A stretch of DNA of 64,000 nucleotides from an uncultured Propionivibrio sp. (GTDB taxonomy: Bacteria > Pseudomonadota > Gammaproteobacteria > Burkholderiales > Rhodocyclaceae), in contig NZ_OY762656.1 in assembly GCF_963666255.1 (NCBI RefSeq), positions 930,001 through 994,000 of the forward strand. The letters are read 5' to 3'. The notes beneath the pieces are model-generated. The model ran no database searches. It had not been told where the DNA came from and saw nothing but the letters and a program-made list of their open reading frames with translations. The translations under genes and the position numbers were made by a program. Shown one piece after another: positions 37,564 to 48,132 of the stretch (positions are counted from its first letter, which is position 1; each line of letters begins with the position of its first letter).

Positions 37564-40110
37564 TCAGGACTTCTTGGCCGACTTACTCGATGCTGAAGTC
37601 TTTGCTGTCGCCGTCTTCGTCTTTGCTTCGCGTTTTTCAAATTCAAAGCCGACTTTTCCGTCGGTACCTCGGACGAGGAACGCCGAGAACTTTCGCCGGG
37701 TGCGTGCTGACACAAATTCCTTGAGCAAATCCGTCCGACCGGTGGCGAGCAGCTTGCGCATCTGATCGGGCTCAACCGCTTGTTGCAGGATGACCTTCCC
37801 GGAACGAAAATCACAAGATTTTGCTGTGCCAACCGATTTCTCGCAGACGTAGGCCAGACCGTGTTCAAACACCTGTGCATTGCATTTTGGACAAGCGCCG
37901 AGACTCGTCTGACCGGAAAAGTCGACTTCCTCCTGCCCTTCTCCGTCAGCGCCTGAACTCTGTCCGAAGTCGAATTCGGCAGCATTCTCCGCATTAAGCC
38001 GGATAATTGCGTTGAACGGCCGCCCCATTTTGTTGCGAAAACCCGTCAGTGGTCCGACTGTTCGCGCCGAGATCAGCGTCTCGATTTCCTCTGCTTCAAA
38101 CTGCCGCCCTGCGACAATTTTCCACAGCGAAAAATCACAGGATTGGCATTGGAATTTCTTGTACGTCTCCTTGATCTTGCCGCCACATTTTGGGCATGGT
38201 GACTGTAGCTCGCCAAAATCCCCGGGAATCGTGTCGCTGTCGTAACTCTTTGCGCGTTCGACGATGAGTTGCGTCATCGCGGCAATTTCCTTCATGAACG
38301 CCTCGCGGGACATCTCACCCCGTTCCATTCGTGCCAGCTTGTACTCCCATTCGCCGGTCAGCTCAGGTGCAGTCAGTTCAGGGATGCCAAGACCGTTGAG
38401 TAGCGTCATTAAGGAAAACGCTTTGGCGGTTGGAATCAGTTCCCTGCCCTCGCGGTGAATGTACTGTTCGTTCAGCAGGTTCTCAATGATTTGTGCCCGT
38501 GTGGCCGGAGTGCCCAAACCACGTCCGGCCATTGCCGCTTTGAGCTCCTCATCATCAACCATCTTTCCGGCGCCTTCCATTGCCGAAAGCAGCGTTGCTT
38601 CGCTGTAACGGGCCGGAGGGCGTGTCTCGTTGCGGTTGAGTTTGACGGGATCGGAACACACCGTCTCCTTTGGCGCAACGGGTACCAGATTACCTTCATC
38701 ACCTTCCTGACTTTCGCGTCCATAAACCGCGAGCCAGCCGGGCGTAACCAGCACCTTGCCTTCGGTTTTGAAGGGTTCGCCTTCGACGCGCGTGATGCGG
38801 GTCGTCAGCATGTATTCTGCGGCCGGATAAAACACTGCCAGAAAGCGCTTCACCACGAGGTCGTAGAGTTTTTGCTCTGGCTCGGACAGATGCTTCGGCG
38901 CCTGGAGTGTAGGAATAATGGCGAAGTGATCAGAGATTTTGGCGTTATTGAAAATCCGCTTGTTCGGCATGACCCAACTGCGCGCCAGAATCTGATGCGC
39001 GAAAGGTGAGTAGCGCGCGAGCAAGGCTTCATCACTTCCCTTGCCAATACCCTCGCCGGTGAGCATCGACAAGGTGCTCTTGACCGTACCCAGATAATCT
39101 TCCGGAAGGGCGCGGGCGTCGGTACGCGGATAGGTCAGCACCTTGTGCTTCTCGTACAACGCTTGCGCCAGACCCAGTGTCGATTTGGCCGAGAAACCGA
39201 ATCGTGCATTCGCATCCCGTTGGAGGCTGGTGAGATCGTAGAGCAAAGGGGAAAGCTGGGTTGATGGCTTGGCCTCCTCGGTGACGTCGCCAAGCTTACC
39301 CTGGCATTTGTCGACCAGTTGTTGTGCACGCGTCTCATCCCAAAGCCGATCGGCGCGAGCGTGTTCGTCTTCCGCCTTTCCTTTGAACTGCTCGTCGAAC
39401 CACTTTCCGGAATACTGTCCATTGACGCCGGTGAAGGTCGCTTCAACCTCCCAGAAGGTACGCGCCTTGAAGCGACGGATTTTGTCTTCACGATCGACCA
39501 TCAGGGCCAGGGTCGGCGTTTGCACCCGACCAACCGTAGTGAGATGGAATCCGCCAGTCTTTGAGTTAAATGCGGTCATCGCCCGGGTGCCGTTGATACC
39601 GACCAACCAGTCGGATTCGGAGCGACAGACTGCTGCATCGGCCAAACCTTGCATTTCGGCACCAGGCCGAAGTTTGGCAAAACCGTCCCGAATCGCCTGC
39701 TGGGTCATCGATTGCAGCCAGAGACGTTCGACAGGCTTGGCGGACTTGGCGTGTTGGACGATGTAATTAAAAATCAATTCACCTTCGCGTCCCGCGTCGC
39801 AGGCATTGACAAGACTGGTCACATCCTTGCGTTTGATGAGTCGCGTTAACAACTTCAATCGGGATTCGGTCTTCTCGATTGGCTTGAGATCAAAATTAGG
39901 CGGAATAACGGGCAGATGCGCGAAGGACCATTTTCCACGCTTGACCTCAAATTCCTCCGGACATACCAGTTCGACCAAATGCCCGATCGCAGAGCAAAGC
40001 ACGGCGTTTTCGCTCTCGAAGTAATCGTCATGTTTGGTGAACCCGCCCAAGGCCCTGGCGATGTCGTTCGCTACAGAGGGCTTTTCGGCAATAATCAGCT
40101 TTTTGCTCAT
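37564..40110 (-). CDS. topB: DNA topoisomerase III
   Basis: 848 residues from ATG 40110, about 200 longer than E. coli TopB. The TOPRIM domain begins KKLIIAEKPSVANDIARAL and has DAGREGELIFNYIV; the active-site tyrosine is in LTYPRTDARALPEDY near residue 327. The extra C-terminus carries CPKCGG...CQSCDF and CPKCNAQ...CEKSVG...CDF zinc-finger-like segments and a Lys/Ala/Ser-rich tail. It decatenates and removes negative supercoils as a type IA enzyme. An in-frame extension to 40206 is rejected. It lies downstream of dprA in the place where topA often stands. Confidence 0.93.
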   Translation of the reverse strand: MSKKLIIAEKPSVANDIARALGGFTKHDDYFESENAVLCSAIGHLVELVCPEEFEVKRGKWSFAHLPVIPPNFDLKPIEKTESRLKLLTRLIKRKDVTSLVNACDAGREGELIFNYIVQHAKSAKPVERLWLQSMTQQAIRDGFAKLRPGAEMQGLADAAVCRSESDWLVGINGTRAMTAFNSKTGGFHLTTVGRVQTPTLALMVDREDKIRRFKARTFWEVEATFTGVNGQYSGKWFDEQFKGKAEDEHARADRLWDETRAQQLVDKCQGKLGDVTEEAKPSTQLSPLLYDLTSLQRDANARFGFSAKSTLGLAQALYEKHKVLTYPRTDARALPEDYLGTVKSTLSMLTGEGIGKGSDEALLARYSPFAHQILARSWVMPNKRIFNNAKISDHFAIIPTLQAPKHLSEPEQKLYDLVVKRFLAVFYPAAEYMLTTRITRVEGEPFKTEGKVLVTPGWLAVYGRESQEGDEGNLVPVAPKETVCSDPVKLNRNETRPPARYSEATLLSAMEGAGKMVDDEELKAAMAGRGLGTPATRAQIIENLLNEQYIHREGRELIPTAKAFSLMTLLNGLGIPELTAPELTGEWEYKLARMERGEMSREAFMKEIAAMTQLIVERAKSYDSDTIPGDFGELQSPCPKCGGKIKETYKKFQCQSCDFSLWKIVAGRQFEAEEIETLISARTVGPLTGFRNKMGRPFNAIIRLNAENAAEFDFGQSSGADGEGQEEVDFSGQTSLGACPKCNAQVFEHGLAYVCEKSVGTAKSCDFRSGKVILQQAVEPDQMRKLLATGRTDLLKEFVSARTRRKFSAFLVRGTDGKVGFEFEKREAKTKTATAKTSASSKSAKKS

Positions 40111-40230
40111 GGAGTCGGGATGTCCGGAAAATGGTGATATGTGAATGGCATTAATGCGATGGCGTACTTGCCGTGCATGATAAGAGCGGATCGTAACGCT
40201 TGGCAAGCGCGCTACGCCGGTTGAAACCGA

Positions 40231-41325
40231 TTACCGTGGGCTGAGTCTCTGCACAAAGCCGCCGGGAAGGCAGGACAATCGTCCTTCAAGCTCCAGCTGC
40301 AACAGGCGCGTTGACAGCGCGTCAATTGGCAGTTGCGTCCGGGTAAGCAAGGTGTCGATGCTACATGGATCGTAACCGAGATGTTCGAGGATGGTGTCCG
40401 CCTGCTTTGGAGCGTTTTTCGGAGTGTCGTTCCCCGAAAACGCCAAAGGCTGCGAACCGCCGAGTTCCTCAACAATATCCTGAACTGTTTCAACGAGCTT
40501 TGCGCCCTGCTTGATCAAGGCATGGGATCCGCGTGAGAGTGGCGAATGAATAGACCCGGGAATGGCAAATACTTCCCGCCCCTGCTCCGCCGCGAGCCTG
40601 GCAGTGATGAGTGAGCCGCTATCAACGGCGGCTTCGATCACCAAAGTCCCGAGTGACAACCCCGAGATCAGTCGGTTGCGCCTTGGGAAATTTCCAGCGA
40701 TGGCTGGCGTGCCGAGGGGGAATTCAGACACGATACAGCCACGCTTGCCGATTTCCCGCGCCAAATCGCGATGTGCGGCCGGATAAATCCGATCAATGCC
40801 TGTACCGATGACGGCAATCGTATCTCCACCCGCTTCGAGAGCGCTCCGGTGAGCGGCTGCATCAATCCCAAGGGCGAGACCGCTGACAACGGCGAGACCG
40901 GATTGCGCGAGCGCTGCGGCAAACTGACCAGAATTAGTAACACCCTGCGGTGTTGGATTACGGCTGCCAACGATCGCAATTGCCGCCCTGCCGAGTAATT
41001 CAACACGACCATTCACATAGAGGATCGTCGGCGGGTCGGGAATCTCCAACAATGCGGTCGGGTATTCGGGGGATCCGAGGGTGATGATGGTACGACTGGG
41101 TTCTGATGCCCATGCAATCGCAGTCTGCACGGCAGCGGTGGTATCGGTTTCAAGCAAGCGCCGGGATTTTTCAGGGCCGATGGTGTTGGCGAGCGCATCC
41201 GGCGCAGCGGAGAAAATCTCTTCCGGTCCGCCAAAGACACGCAGGAGTCGTCGTTGTGTCTCCCCGCCGATTCCTTGGACGTGGGTTAAACGAAGCCAGG
41301 CGGCAAGCGTGGGCTCCGGCGTCAT
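40231..41325 (-). CDS. dprA: DNA-processing protein DprA (Smf)
   Basis: 364 residues. The Rossmann-like core holds VGSRNPTPQGV, SGLALGIDAAAHRSAL and GTGIDRIYPAAHRDLA, and a C-terminal winged-helix (about 300-364) follows. DprA binds incoming single-stranded DNA in natural transformation and loads RecA. It sits between a LysM gene and topB. The smg/DUF494 gene often found between dprA and topA/topB is absent; only 120 bases separate dprA from topB. Confidence 0.92.
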   Translation of the reverse strand: MTPEPTLAAWLRLTHVQGIGGETQRRLLRVFGGPEEIFSAAPDALANTIGPEKSRRLLETDTTAAVQTAIAWASEPSRTIITLGSPEYPTALLEIPDPPTILYVNGRVELLGRAAIAIVGSRNPTPQGVTNSGQFAAALAQSGLAVVSGLALGIDAAAHRSALEAGGDTIAVIGTGIDRIYPAAHRDLAREIGKRGCIVSEFPLGTPAIAGNFPRRNRLISGLSLGTLVIEAAVDSGSLITARLAAEQGREVFAIPGSIHSPLSRGSHALIKQGAKLVETVQDIVEELGGSQPLAFSGNDTPKNAPKQADTILEHLGYDPCSIDTLLTRTQLPIDALSTRLLQLELEGRLSCLPGGFVQRLSPR

Positions 41326-41326
41326 T

Positions 41327-42346
41327 CTAGGGGGTGCGAACGTAATCGTTGACGTTCACTGTACCTTCCGACTGCAGGATCAACGCGTAGGCGATCCTCG
41401 AAAAGCTTCTAAATACGAAGGCCAGACCGATCTGCTCGCGTGGAATCGTCACGGCGTACGTGCGATCCTTTTCATCCCGTCCGGCCATCGTACGATTGCG
41501 TTCGACCACCAGGACATGACCAACTTCCAAACCGTCCCGATCGCCACGGCTGAGAGAGATGATGGATCCTCTGCCTGCTGAGCCGACACCGCCATAAATG
41601 GAAATCACCCGTCCTTCGATTGCGCGATCCGGACGGTGCGGGATGTAGTCAAAAAGCATCGGTGCGGATGCCGGAACCAGGCGGTCACCGCGCCCGATTT
41701 CCTGTTTTATTGTTTGAATTTCAAACGTCGCCGGCGATCCGGCGCGGATTTGCTTCGCAGTACCCAAATGAAAGGCTTCGTAGCCCAGAATGTCCTTGGG
41801 GTTCTCCGGGTCGTAGAGTGGACGTCCATTGCGATAGACCTGCCACAGCGCGATTTCGGGTGCCGCGTTTTCAACATAGGCGAGATCGCCGTTACCTAGG
41901 AACACGCGATCCTGCTGCGTCGCGACGATGCGGGCAGCATGCTCAAGTTCTCCGGCTTCAACGACGAGCGGGGCTGAAATGAAGGGCTCGATGGCGTTTG
42001 GAGGAATTGGCGGAATCGCCTGAGTGAGCCGTGTGGCGTGAATGGCGGGTTGCAGCTTGACCGTCTCGAGACGCAGGTAGGGGGTTCCATCGCCGTCCCG
42101 TTCAAGAACAATGACATCGCCGGGATGGATGCGGCCGGGGTGACGTACCTGTTCACGGTTCATGCGCCAAAGCTCGGGCCAGCGCCATGGATCTTTCAGG
42201 AATCGCGCAGCAATCCCCCACAGCGTATCTCCGGTTGCTACCACATAGCGGTTTGGCGCAGATTCGGCCAGAACGCCGGCTGTGTCCTGCGCATACGCGC
42301 AGACGGCGGCTAATGCCAGAACAAGCGCGGATAAAATGCGTGTCAT
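41327..42346 (-). CDS. Secreted LysM domain-containing protein
   Basis: 339 residues from ATG 42346; an upstream ATG at 42478 is rejected because it buries the signal peptide. The Sec signal peptide (about 1-19, ending AYA) is followed by a LysM domain, seen as YVVATGDTLWGIAARFLKDPWRWPELW. LysM domains bind peptidoglycan. The rest (about 90-339) is a conserved betaproteobacterial region, role unknown. It begins the LysM-dprA-topB run, with one base between its stop and the dprA ATG. Confidence 0.88.
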   Translation of the reverse strand: MTRILSALVLALAAVCAYAQDTAGVLAESAPNRYVVATGDTLWGIAARFLKDPWRWPELWRMNREQVRHPGRIHPGDVIVLERDGDGTPYLRLETVKLQPAIHATRLTQAIPPIPPNAIEPFISAPLVVEAGELEHAARIVATQQDRVFLGNGDLAYVENAAPEIALWQVYRNGRPLYDPENPKDILGYEAFHLGTAKQIRAGSPATFEIQTIKQEIGRGDRLVPASAPMLFDYIPHRPDRAIEGRVISIYGGVGSAGRGSIISLSRGDRDGLEVGHVLVVERNRTMAGRDEKDRTYAVTIPREQIGLAFVFRSFSRIAYALILQSEGTVNVNDYVRTP

Positions 42347-42502
42347 CGTGGTATCCTCATGCGACCCGGACAGCAGGATCGGCGTCCCGTCGAAACCCTG
42401 CCAATTCCTGAAACGACGGGAATCCAGTGGCGACGCGAGCGCGATTCTCCCTGACTTTCCGGCCGATTCTGCACGCAATCATTTTTTCGATCAAGCAATT
42501 TT

Positions 42503-43006
42503 ATGGCGCTTCTACCCATTCTCCGTTTCCCCGATCCGCGCCTGAAAAAAGTGGCCGCTCGGGTTGATGTCGTCGACGACAACATCCGTCAGCTTGCTCT
42601 GGACATGGCGGAAACCATGTACGAAGCGCCGGGTATTGGCCTTGCGGCGACACAGGTCGACGTTCACAAGCGTGTCATCGTCATAGATGTTTCTGAAACG
42701 CGCGACGAGCTTCTGGTCTTGATCAATCCCGAACTGGTTGAGGCTGATGGCGAGCAGATCGGCGAGGAAGGTTGTCTTTCGGTGCCGGGCATTTACGACA
42801 AGGTGGTGCGGGCGGAACGAGTGAAGGTCGCCTATCTCGATCCGGACGGCAAAAACCAGATCGTTGAGGCTGACGGCTTGCTGGCAGTTTGTCTTCAGCA
42901 CGAAATGGATCACTTGCAGGGCAAGGTGTTTGTCGAGCATCTCTCGACGCTTAAACAGATGCGCATCAAGAACAAGCTCTCCAAACAGGCGCGGATTACG
43001 GCATGA
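42503..43006 (+). CDS. def: Peptide deformylase
   Basis: 167 residues. The three family motifs are [11 protein letters not shown] (I), EEGCLSVPG (II, with the metal-binding Cys) and [12 protein letters not shown] (III, HEMDH metal ligands). It removes the formyl group from new proteins. It overlaps fmt by four bases (ATGA), and is divergent from the LysM-dprA run, the common betaproteobacterial layout. Confidence 0.97.
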   Translation: MALLPILRFPDPRLKKVAARVDVVDDNIRQLALDMAETMYEAPGIGLAATQVDVHKRVIVIDVSETRDELLVLINPELVEADGEQIGEEGCLSVPGIYDKVVRAERVKVAYLDPDGKNQIVEADGLLAVCLQHEMDHLQGKVFVEHLSTLKQMRIKNKLSKQARITA

Positions 43007-43932
43007 AATTGATTTTTGCGGGAACGCCGGTGTTTGCCGCCCAGGCCTTGACGGCGTTGCTTGCCGCCGGGCATGAAGTGGTGTTAGTGCTTACTCAGCC
43101 GGATCGCCCGGCAGGAAGAGGAATGAACCTGCAGCCTTCAGCAGTCAAGCAAGTGGCGCAGGCGCACGGAATCGAGGTTTTTCAGCCGACCTCGCTGCGT
43201 GACGCAGACGCGCAGGCGCGGGTGAGCGCGGCGAATGCCGAGGTGATGGTGGTTGCGGCGTATGGCCTGATCCTGCCGCAAGCGGTGCTCGACTTGCCAC
43301 GTTTCGGCTGCCTCAATATTCATGCATCGCTGTTGCCGCGTTGGCGAGGTGCCGCGCCGATCCAGCGGGCGATTCTTGCCGGCGACCGCGAGACCGGCGT
43401 CTGCATCATGCAGATGGAAGCGGGTCTGGATACCGGTCCGGTGCTGTTCTCCGAAGCCTTGACGATTGAAGACGACGACACGAGTGCCAGCCTGCACGAT
43501 CGCCTGGCCGATCTCGGCGCACGCCTGATCGTTGCCGCCGTCTCAGCCCTACCCCTGGCGCCGCGTCCTCAACCCGAGGATGGAATCACCTATGCGGCCA
43601 AAATCGAAAAACGCGAAGCGGCGCTCGACTGGCGTCAGCCGGCGGAAGTACTGGATCGTCATATCCGCGCGTTCAATCCCTTTCCTGGTGCGGTGACGAG
43701 TCTGAGCGGCCAACCGGTGAAGGTGTGGCGGGCGAGCCGCGTCCCGGGGCAAGGCGAACCTGGCCGGATATTGGCAGTAAGCAAGGACGGGATCAGCGTT
43801 GCCTGTGGTGACGGTGTCTTGCGCCTGCTTGAGTTGCAGAAGGCCGGTGGCAAGCGCGTGAGTGCCGCCCAATTCGCCACCGGCAGCACGGTTTCCGTGG
43901 GGACTTCCTTCGATTTGCCCCTAGCCTCTTGA
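43003..43932 (+). CDS. fmt: Methionyl-tRNA formyltransferase
   Basis: 309 residues. The catalytic core contains [20 protein letters not shown], with the conserved Asn, His and later Asp in GLDTGPVL. It formylates initiator Met-tRNA for translation start, opposing the reaction of Def later on. The C-terminal OB-like domain follows. It is translationally coupled to def; htpX follows after about 78 bases. Confidence 0.97.
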   Translation: MKLIFAGTPVFAAQALTALLAAGHEVVLVLTQPDRPAGRGMNLQPSAVKQVAQAHGIEVFQPTSLRDADAQARVSAANAEVMVVAAYGLILPQAVLDLPRFGCLNIHASLLPRWRGAAPIQRAILAGDRETGVCIMQMEAGLDTGPVLFSEALTIEDDDTSASLHDRLADLGARLIVAAVSALPLAPRPQPEDGITYAAKIEKREAALDWRQPAEVLDRHIRAFNPFPGAVTSLSGQPVKVWRASRVPGQGEPGRILAVSKDGISVACGDGVLRLLELQKAGGKRVSAAQFATGSTVSVGTSFDLPLAS

Positions 43933-44010
43933 ATTAAACGCTTTCCTTCCCCATCTTGATCAGGACGCGGCATACGCCGCGCATCCTTGTCACCTTCGGA
44001 GCGCATGACG

Positions 44011-44865
44011 ATGTTCAACTGGCTCAAAACTTCGCTGCTGATGGCAGCGATTGTGGCCCTGTTCGGTCTGATCGGGTCGTATCTGGGCGGACCGTCCGGG
44101 ATGATGATGGCACTTCTGCTCGGCGGCGTGATGAATGTGTTCGCCTACTGGTTCTCGGACAAGATGGTTCTGCGCATGTACAACGCGCAGGAGGTCGATG
44201 AAGCTTCTGCGCCGCAGTTCTATGCAATGGTGCGCGACCTCGCCGGCCGGGCCGGGCTGCCCATGCCGCGGGTATATCTGATTGACGAACCGCAACCCAA
44301 TGCCTTCGCCACGGGTCGCAATCCGGAACATGCCGCTGTTGCTGCGACGACCGGGATTCTGCAGATGCTGTCGGCGCGTGAAATTCGTGGCGTGATGGCG
44401 CACGAATTGGCGCATGTCCGCCATCGTGACATCCTGCTTTCGACCATCTCGGCGACAATGGCGGGTGCGATTTCGTCATTGGCCAATTTCGCGATGTTCT
44501 TCGGTGGGCGTGATTCCGAGGGGCGGCCGGTCAATCCGCTGGCAGGAATCCTGCTCGCGATCCTTGCCCCGCTTGCCGCAACCCTGATACAGATGGCGAT
44601 TTCGCGCGCGCGCGAATTCGAGGCGGATCGTGGTGGCGCGGAAATCTGCGGCGATCCCAATGCCCTTGCCGACGCGCTGACAAAGATTGATGCCTATGCC
44701 CGAGGCATTCCCATGGCGACCGCCGAAGAGCATCCGGCGACGGCGCAGATGATGATCATGAATCCCTTGTCCGGGGAAGGCCTTGCTGGCTTGTTCAGTA
44801 CGCACCCAGCGACGGAGGAACGGGTCGCGCGCTTGCGCGAGATGGCCGGCGGACGCCGTTACTGA
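44011..44865 (+). CDS. htpX: Membrane zinc protease HtpX
   Basis: 284 residues from ATG 44011 ([13 protein letters not shown], the usual N-terminus; ATG 44005 is also open). Two N-terminal helices are followed by the M48 motif HELAH at residues 131-135, then two further hydrophobic segments and [13 protein letters not shown], the third zinc ligand. HtpX degrades damaged inner-membrane proteins and is usually induced by envelope stress. Its end overlaps the convergent nuclease gene by seven bases. Confidence 0.95.
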   Translation: MFNWLKTSLLMAAIVALFGLIGSYLGGPSGMMMALLLGGVMNVFAYWFSDKMVLRMYNAQEVDEASAPQFYAMVRDLAGRAGLPMPRVYLIDEPQPNAFATGRNPEHAAVAATTGILQMLSAREIRGVMAHELAHVRHRDILLSTISATMAGAISSLANFAMFFGGRDSEGRPVNPLAGILLAILAPLAATLIQMAISRAREFEADRGGAEICGDPNALADALTKIDAYARGIPMATAEEHPATAQMMIMNPLSGEGLAGLFSTHPATEERVARLREMAGGRRY

Positions 44866-45812
44866 GGTGATGTGAGGGGTTTGTCGGCGAGCAGATGGTT
44901 GAGCAATCTGCCGAGCCGATAACCGGCCTGGGCGATCCGTTGTTCGGCGATGACGCGGCTATGCTCGCGAAAACCGTCATCGATGACCGCGGCGTTGTCT
45001 GATCCGGGATAGCCGTGCGCTTGGGCGATTCGCCAACTTTCGTCGAGCCATTGCTCGACAGACGCTTCCGCATCCCTGTCCGATTGCGGGTGTTGCGCGA
45101 TCAGATTGTTTATGGCCGTGTCGAGCGCGTTACCATGCAGTTTACGCGGCCCTCCCAGATCATCCCAGTAATTGTGCAGACTGATCGCTGATCTTCCGGT
45201 GCCCGCTGGGTCGCGAACGCGGAAACGTGTACCAAACCAGTCCCATTCACCATTTGTATCGAGGCGCACACTCACATGTAGCGGTTGATGCGCGTCGCCG
45301 GCCAGATGGATCAGCCAAGGCAGTGCGTACGTCTGCGCGACAGCGTTCGGGGGCTGGTATCTGAAATACCTGCTTTGGGCGGTGATGGCGGTGCCGAGAT
45401 GGTCGCTGGTTGCGGGCTGTGAAAGAGGTCCGATCTGCGCATCCGGAAGGCGCGCCAGGGTGTGCCAACGGGTGTGGCGCTCCATGTCGGGGAAACCCGG
45501 CAGAAGCTGCGTCGCTTGCTCCGTGGCCGGCGTGAAAAAACGAGGATCGCGCCGGATGTCGTCAGGCCAGGTCGATGCGGCGATGAACGCCTGTCGTCGG
45601 CCGATCGGCTCTCCGCCAGCGCTGTCCCAGCGGGCACGATCGGGATGCGCGTCGAGCAGACGCGTGGCTTCGTCTCGGGCCGACGGGGTCATTACCGTCC
45701 ACGCGATACCGGCGACAAGTCGGTGTCCCGTCGCGTTCCAGCCCCACACCGTGGCGCTCGAGCAGACGAGCGCGGAAAGAACCAGGCTTCGGGCGATCGT
45801 ACTAGCGATCAA
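44859..45812 (-). CDS. S1/P1-type nuclease (secreted zinc nuclease)
   Basis: 317 residues from a TTG start at 45812. A signal peptide (about 1-24) leaves an N-terminal WNATGHR, the conserved Trp/His zinc site of S1/P1 nucleases. Other zinc ligands lie in [19 protein letters not shown], and LHNYWDD. The family cuts single-stranded DNA and RNA outside the cytoplasm using three zinc ions. It overlaps the stop of the CDF metal exporter gene by 11 bases, so translation may be coupled. Confidence 0.9.
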   Translation of the reverse strand: MIASTIARSLVLSALVCSSATVWGWNATGHRLVAGIAWTVMTPSARDEATRLLDAHPDRARWDSAGGEPIGRRQAFIAASTWPDDIRRDPRFFTPATEQATQLLPGFPDMERHTRWHTLARLPDAQIGPLSQPATSDHLGTAITAQSRYFRYQPPNAVAQTYALPWLIHLAGDAHQPLHVSVRLDTNGEWDWFGTRFRVRDPAGTGRSAISLHNYWDDLGGPRKLHGNALDTAINNLIAQHPQSDRDAEASVEQWLDESWRIAQAHGYPGSDNAAVIDDGFREHSRVIAEQRIAQAGYRLGRLLNHLLADKPLTSPQ

Positions 45813-46701
45813 GTGCGATGTCTTCCAGCGACGCTGGATCTTCGATCGGCTCTAGATGCGTCAGGACGGTTGATTGTGGAAGCACGGCGCGAATCTCGGC
45901 TTCGAGGCGTTCGACATATTCATGGCCTTTCTGAATCGTCCATCGCCCCGGCACCAATATATGAACCTCGACGAAACGTCGATTGCCCGATTCGCGTGTC
46001 CGCAAGGCGTGGTAATCAATGCCGTCGATGCAATGCCGTTCGAGAACGGCGACAACGGCAGCGTGTTCCTCGGACGGCAGCGATATGTCCATCAGTCCAT
46101 GAGCGGCTCTCGATACGAGGCGATATCCGGTCCAGACGATGTTGGCGGCGACCAGCAGTGCGATGACCGGATCCAGCCAGAGCCATCCGGTAAAGAAAAC
46201 GGCACCGACCGCCAGGATGACGCCGACCGATGTCCATACGTCGGTGAGCAGATGATGGGCGTCAGCCTCCAGGGTAAGCGAACGGTATTTTCTCCCCGCC
46301 GACAGTAGGATCAGTGCCGTGGCCAGGTTGAGGACCGATGCGACGCAGGAGACGGCAAGACCAATTCCGACGCGCTCGAGCGGATGCGGATCGATCAGGC
46401 GTTCGCATGCCGTTGCGGCAATGGCGAGCGCTGCGAACAGGATGAGGATGCCTTCAAAGCCGGCGGAAAAATACTCGGCCTTGCCGTGGCCGTAAGCGTG
46501 ACGTTCGTCAGCCGGTTGTTCTGCCAGCGAAATCATGGCCAGCGCCATCATTGCGCCGGCGAGGTTGACGAGGGACTCTAGCGCGTCCGACAGCAAACCG
46601 ATCGAACCGGTGACGCGCCATGCCGCGCCCTTGAGCAGAATGGTGGCGATAGCGGTGGCGATGGACAACCACGCATAACGTTTGATGGAATGGGTGTTCA
46701 T
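45802..46701 (-). CDS. Cation diffusion facilitator (CDF) family metal exporter
   Basis: 299 residues from ATG 46701; an upstream ATG at 46746 is rejected. Six helices, with metal-binding residues in LLSDALESLVNLAG (helix 2) and ADAHHLLTDVWTSVGV (helix 5), then a C-terminal ferredoxin-like cytoplasmic domain. The HxxxD motif of helix 5 favours zinc. The gene overlaps a secreted zinc-dependent nuclease downstream. Confidence 0.9.
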   Translation of the reverse strand: MNTHSIKRYAWLSIATAIATILLKGAAWRVTGSIGLLSDALESLVNLAGAMMALAMISLAEQPADERHAYGHGKAEYFSAGFEGILILFAALAIAATACERLIDPHPLERVGIGLAVSCVASVLNLATALILLSAGRKYRSLTLEADAHHLLTDVWTSVGVILAVGAVFFTGWLWLDPVIALLVAANIVWTGYRLVSRAAHGLMDISLPSEEHAAVVAVLERHCIDGIDYHALRTRESGNRRFVEVHILVPGRWTIQKGHEYVERLEAEIRAVLPQSTVLTHLEPIEDPASLEDIALDR

Positions 46702-46785
46702 CCCCGAATTATGAGGCTTTCGCTGCCGGTCTGCTACCAACGTCATGCTACACTTTCGGCTTAATAGTCCGCCTGGGGCGAGATT

Positions 46786-48132
46786 GTGTCCTTGTCGACA
46801 AAAAAACTACGTGTCATAAAAAGGAAGGGTCCGGAAGCTGCCGATGGCGTTCGCCAGGAAGTGGTGCCTGCCGCGTTGCCGCCGGAGTCGCTTGGCTGGA
46901 GCCTGTTATTGGCCGCGCGATTGCTGGCCCGGGTGGACGGTGGGCAAAGCCTGACCGAAGCGCTTGCCTTGCTCGATGGGCAGATTCCGGCCGCGCGGGC
47001 GGCGGCGCTGGATGCTGTCTATGGCAGTCTTCGCCAGTTCGGACGGCTGGAGTTTTTGCTCGGTCGCCTGATGACCAAACCGCTTTCCCATCGTGAAACC
47101 TATGGCTTGCTGCGGGCGGCGCTGTATCGTCTCGAGAGTCGTCCGGAGGCGGCGCACACCGTTGTCGATCAGGCGGTCAAGGCTTCAGGGGAATTGGCAA
47201 GCGGTGTCTTCAAGGGACTGGTCAATGGCGTCCTGAGAAATTACCTGCGCCAGCGCGAGTCGCTGCTGGCGGCGCTGGCAAGTGATGAGGTGGCACGCTA
47301 CCAGCACCCGCGTTGGTGGCTGGAGCGCTTGCGTCGAGCTTACCCGCAGCAGTGGGAAGAGATCGTTGCCGCCGACAACACGCCGCCGCCAATGACCTTG
47401 CGTGTCAATCGTCGCAAAGGCACCGTGGCCGATTATCTCGAATCGCTGGCGTCGGCATCCATGCCGGCGCAGCCGGTCGGTGACTGGGGCGTTCGTCTTG
47501 AACACCCTGCTCCGGTTGATGCCTTGCCGGGGTTTGTCGAGGGGCGAGTCTCCGTTCAGGATTTGGGGGCTCAACGTGCAGCGGCGTTGCTGGCACCACA
47601 GGATGGCATGCGTGTGCTCGATGCGTGCGCAGCGCCCGGCGGGAAAACGGCACATTTGCTCGAATCCGCCGACATAGACCTGCTTGCGCTCGATCTCGAT
47701 GTCGCACGTGCCCAACGCATCAGCGATACCTTGCGCCGCTTGCAGTTGTCGGCGAAGGTTGCTGTCGGCGATGCTGCACAACCCGCCGGCTGGTGGGACG
47801 GATTGGCGTTCGACGCGATTCTGGCGGATGTGCCTTGCTCTGCTTCCGGCGTTGTCCGGCGTCATCCCGATATCAAATCGCTACGCCGGGAGAGTGACAT
47901 TCGCAAGTTTGCACGGACACAGGCATCAATTCTCGATGCGCTTTGGCCGCTGCTCAAGCCGGGCGGTCGGATGGTCTACGCGACCTGCTCGGTCTTTGCC
48001 GAGGAAAATGCCGGACAGATCGATGCCTTCCTTGTTCGGGAGAGCGGTGCCAGAAGGATTTCGCAAGAGCAGTGGTTGCCGTGTGCCGATAGTGACGGGT
48101 TTTTTTATGCCGTGCTGGAAAAAATCGCTTAG
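46786..48132 (+). CDS. rsmB: 16S rRNA (cytosine(967)-C(5))-methyltransferase RsmB
   Basis: 448 residues from GTG 46786. An N-terminal NusB-like domain (about 30-165) is followed by the SAM methyltransferase domain with DACAAPGGKTAHLLE (motif I), DVPCSASGVVRRHPDIK (motif IV, PC) and YATCSVFAEEN (motif VI, catalytic Cys). It methylates C967 of 16S rRNA. It overlaps the DUF4390 gene by 26 bases and starts the rsmB-DUF4390-ntrY-ntrX run. Confidence 0.93.
   Translation: MSLSTKKLRVIKRKGPEAADGVRQEVVPAALPPESLGWSLLLAARLLARVDGGQSLTEALALLDGQIPAARAAALDAVYGSLRQFGRLEFLLGRLMTKPLSHRETYGLLRAALYRLESRPEAAHTVVDQAVKASGELASGVFKGLVNGVLRNYLRQRESLLAALASDEVARYQHPRWWLERLRRAYPQQWEEIVAADNTPPPMTLRVNRRKGTVADYLESLASASMPAQPVGDWGVRLEHPAPVDALPGFVEGRVSVQDLGAQRAAALLAPQDGMRVLDACAAPGGKTAHLLESADIDLLALDLDVARAQRISDTLRRLQLSAKVAVGDAAQPAGWWDGLAFDAILADVPCSASGVVRRHPDIKSLRRESDIRKFARTQASILDALWPLLKPGGRMVYATCSVFAEENAGQIDAFLVRESGARRISQEQWLPCADSDGFFYAVLEKIA

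Noticed and set aside
40111-40206. N-terminal extension of topB
   Set aside because: The extra residues have no family match and the usual KKLIIAEKPS start lies at 40110.
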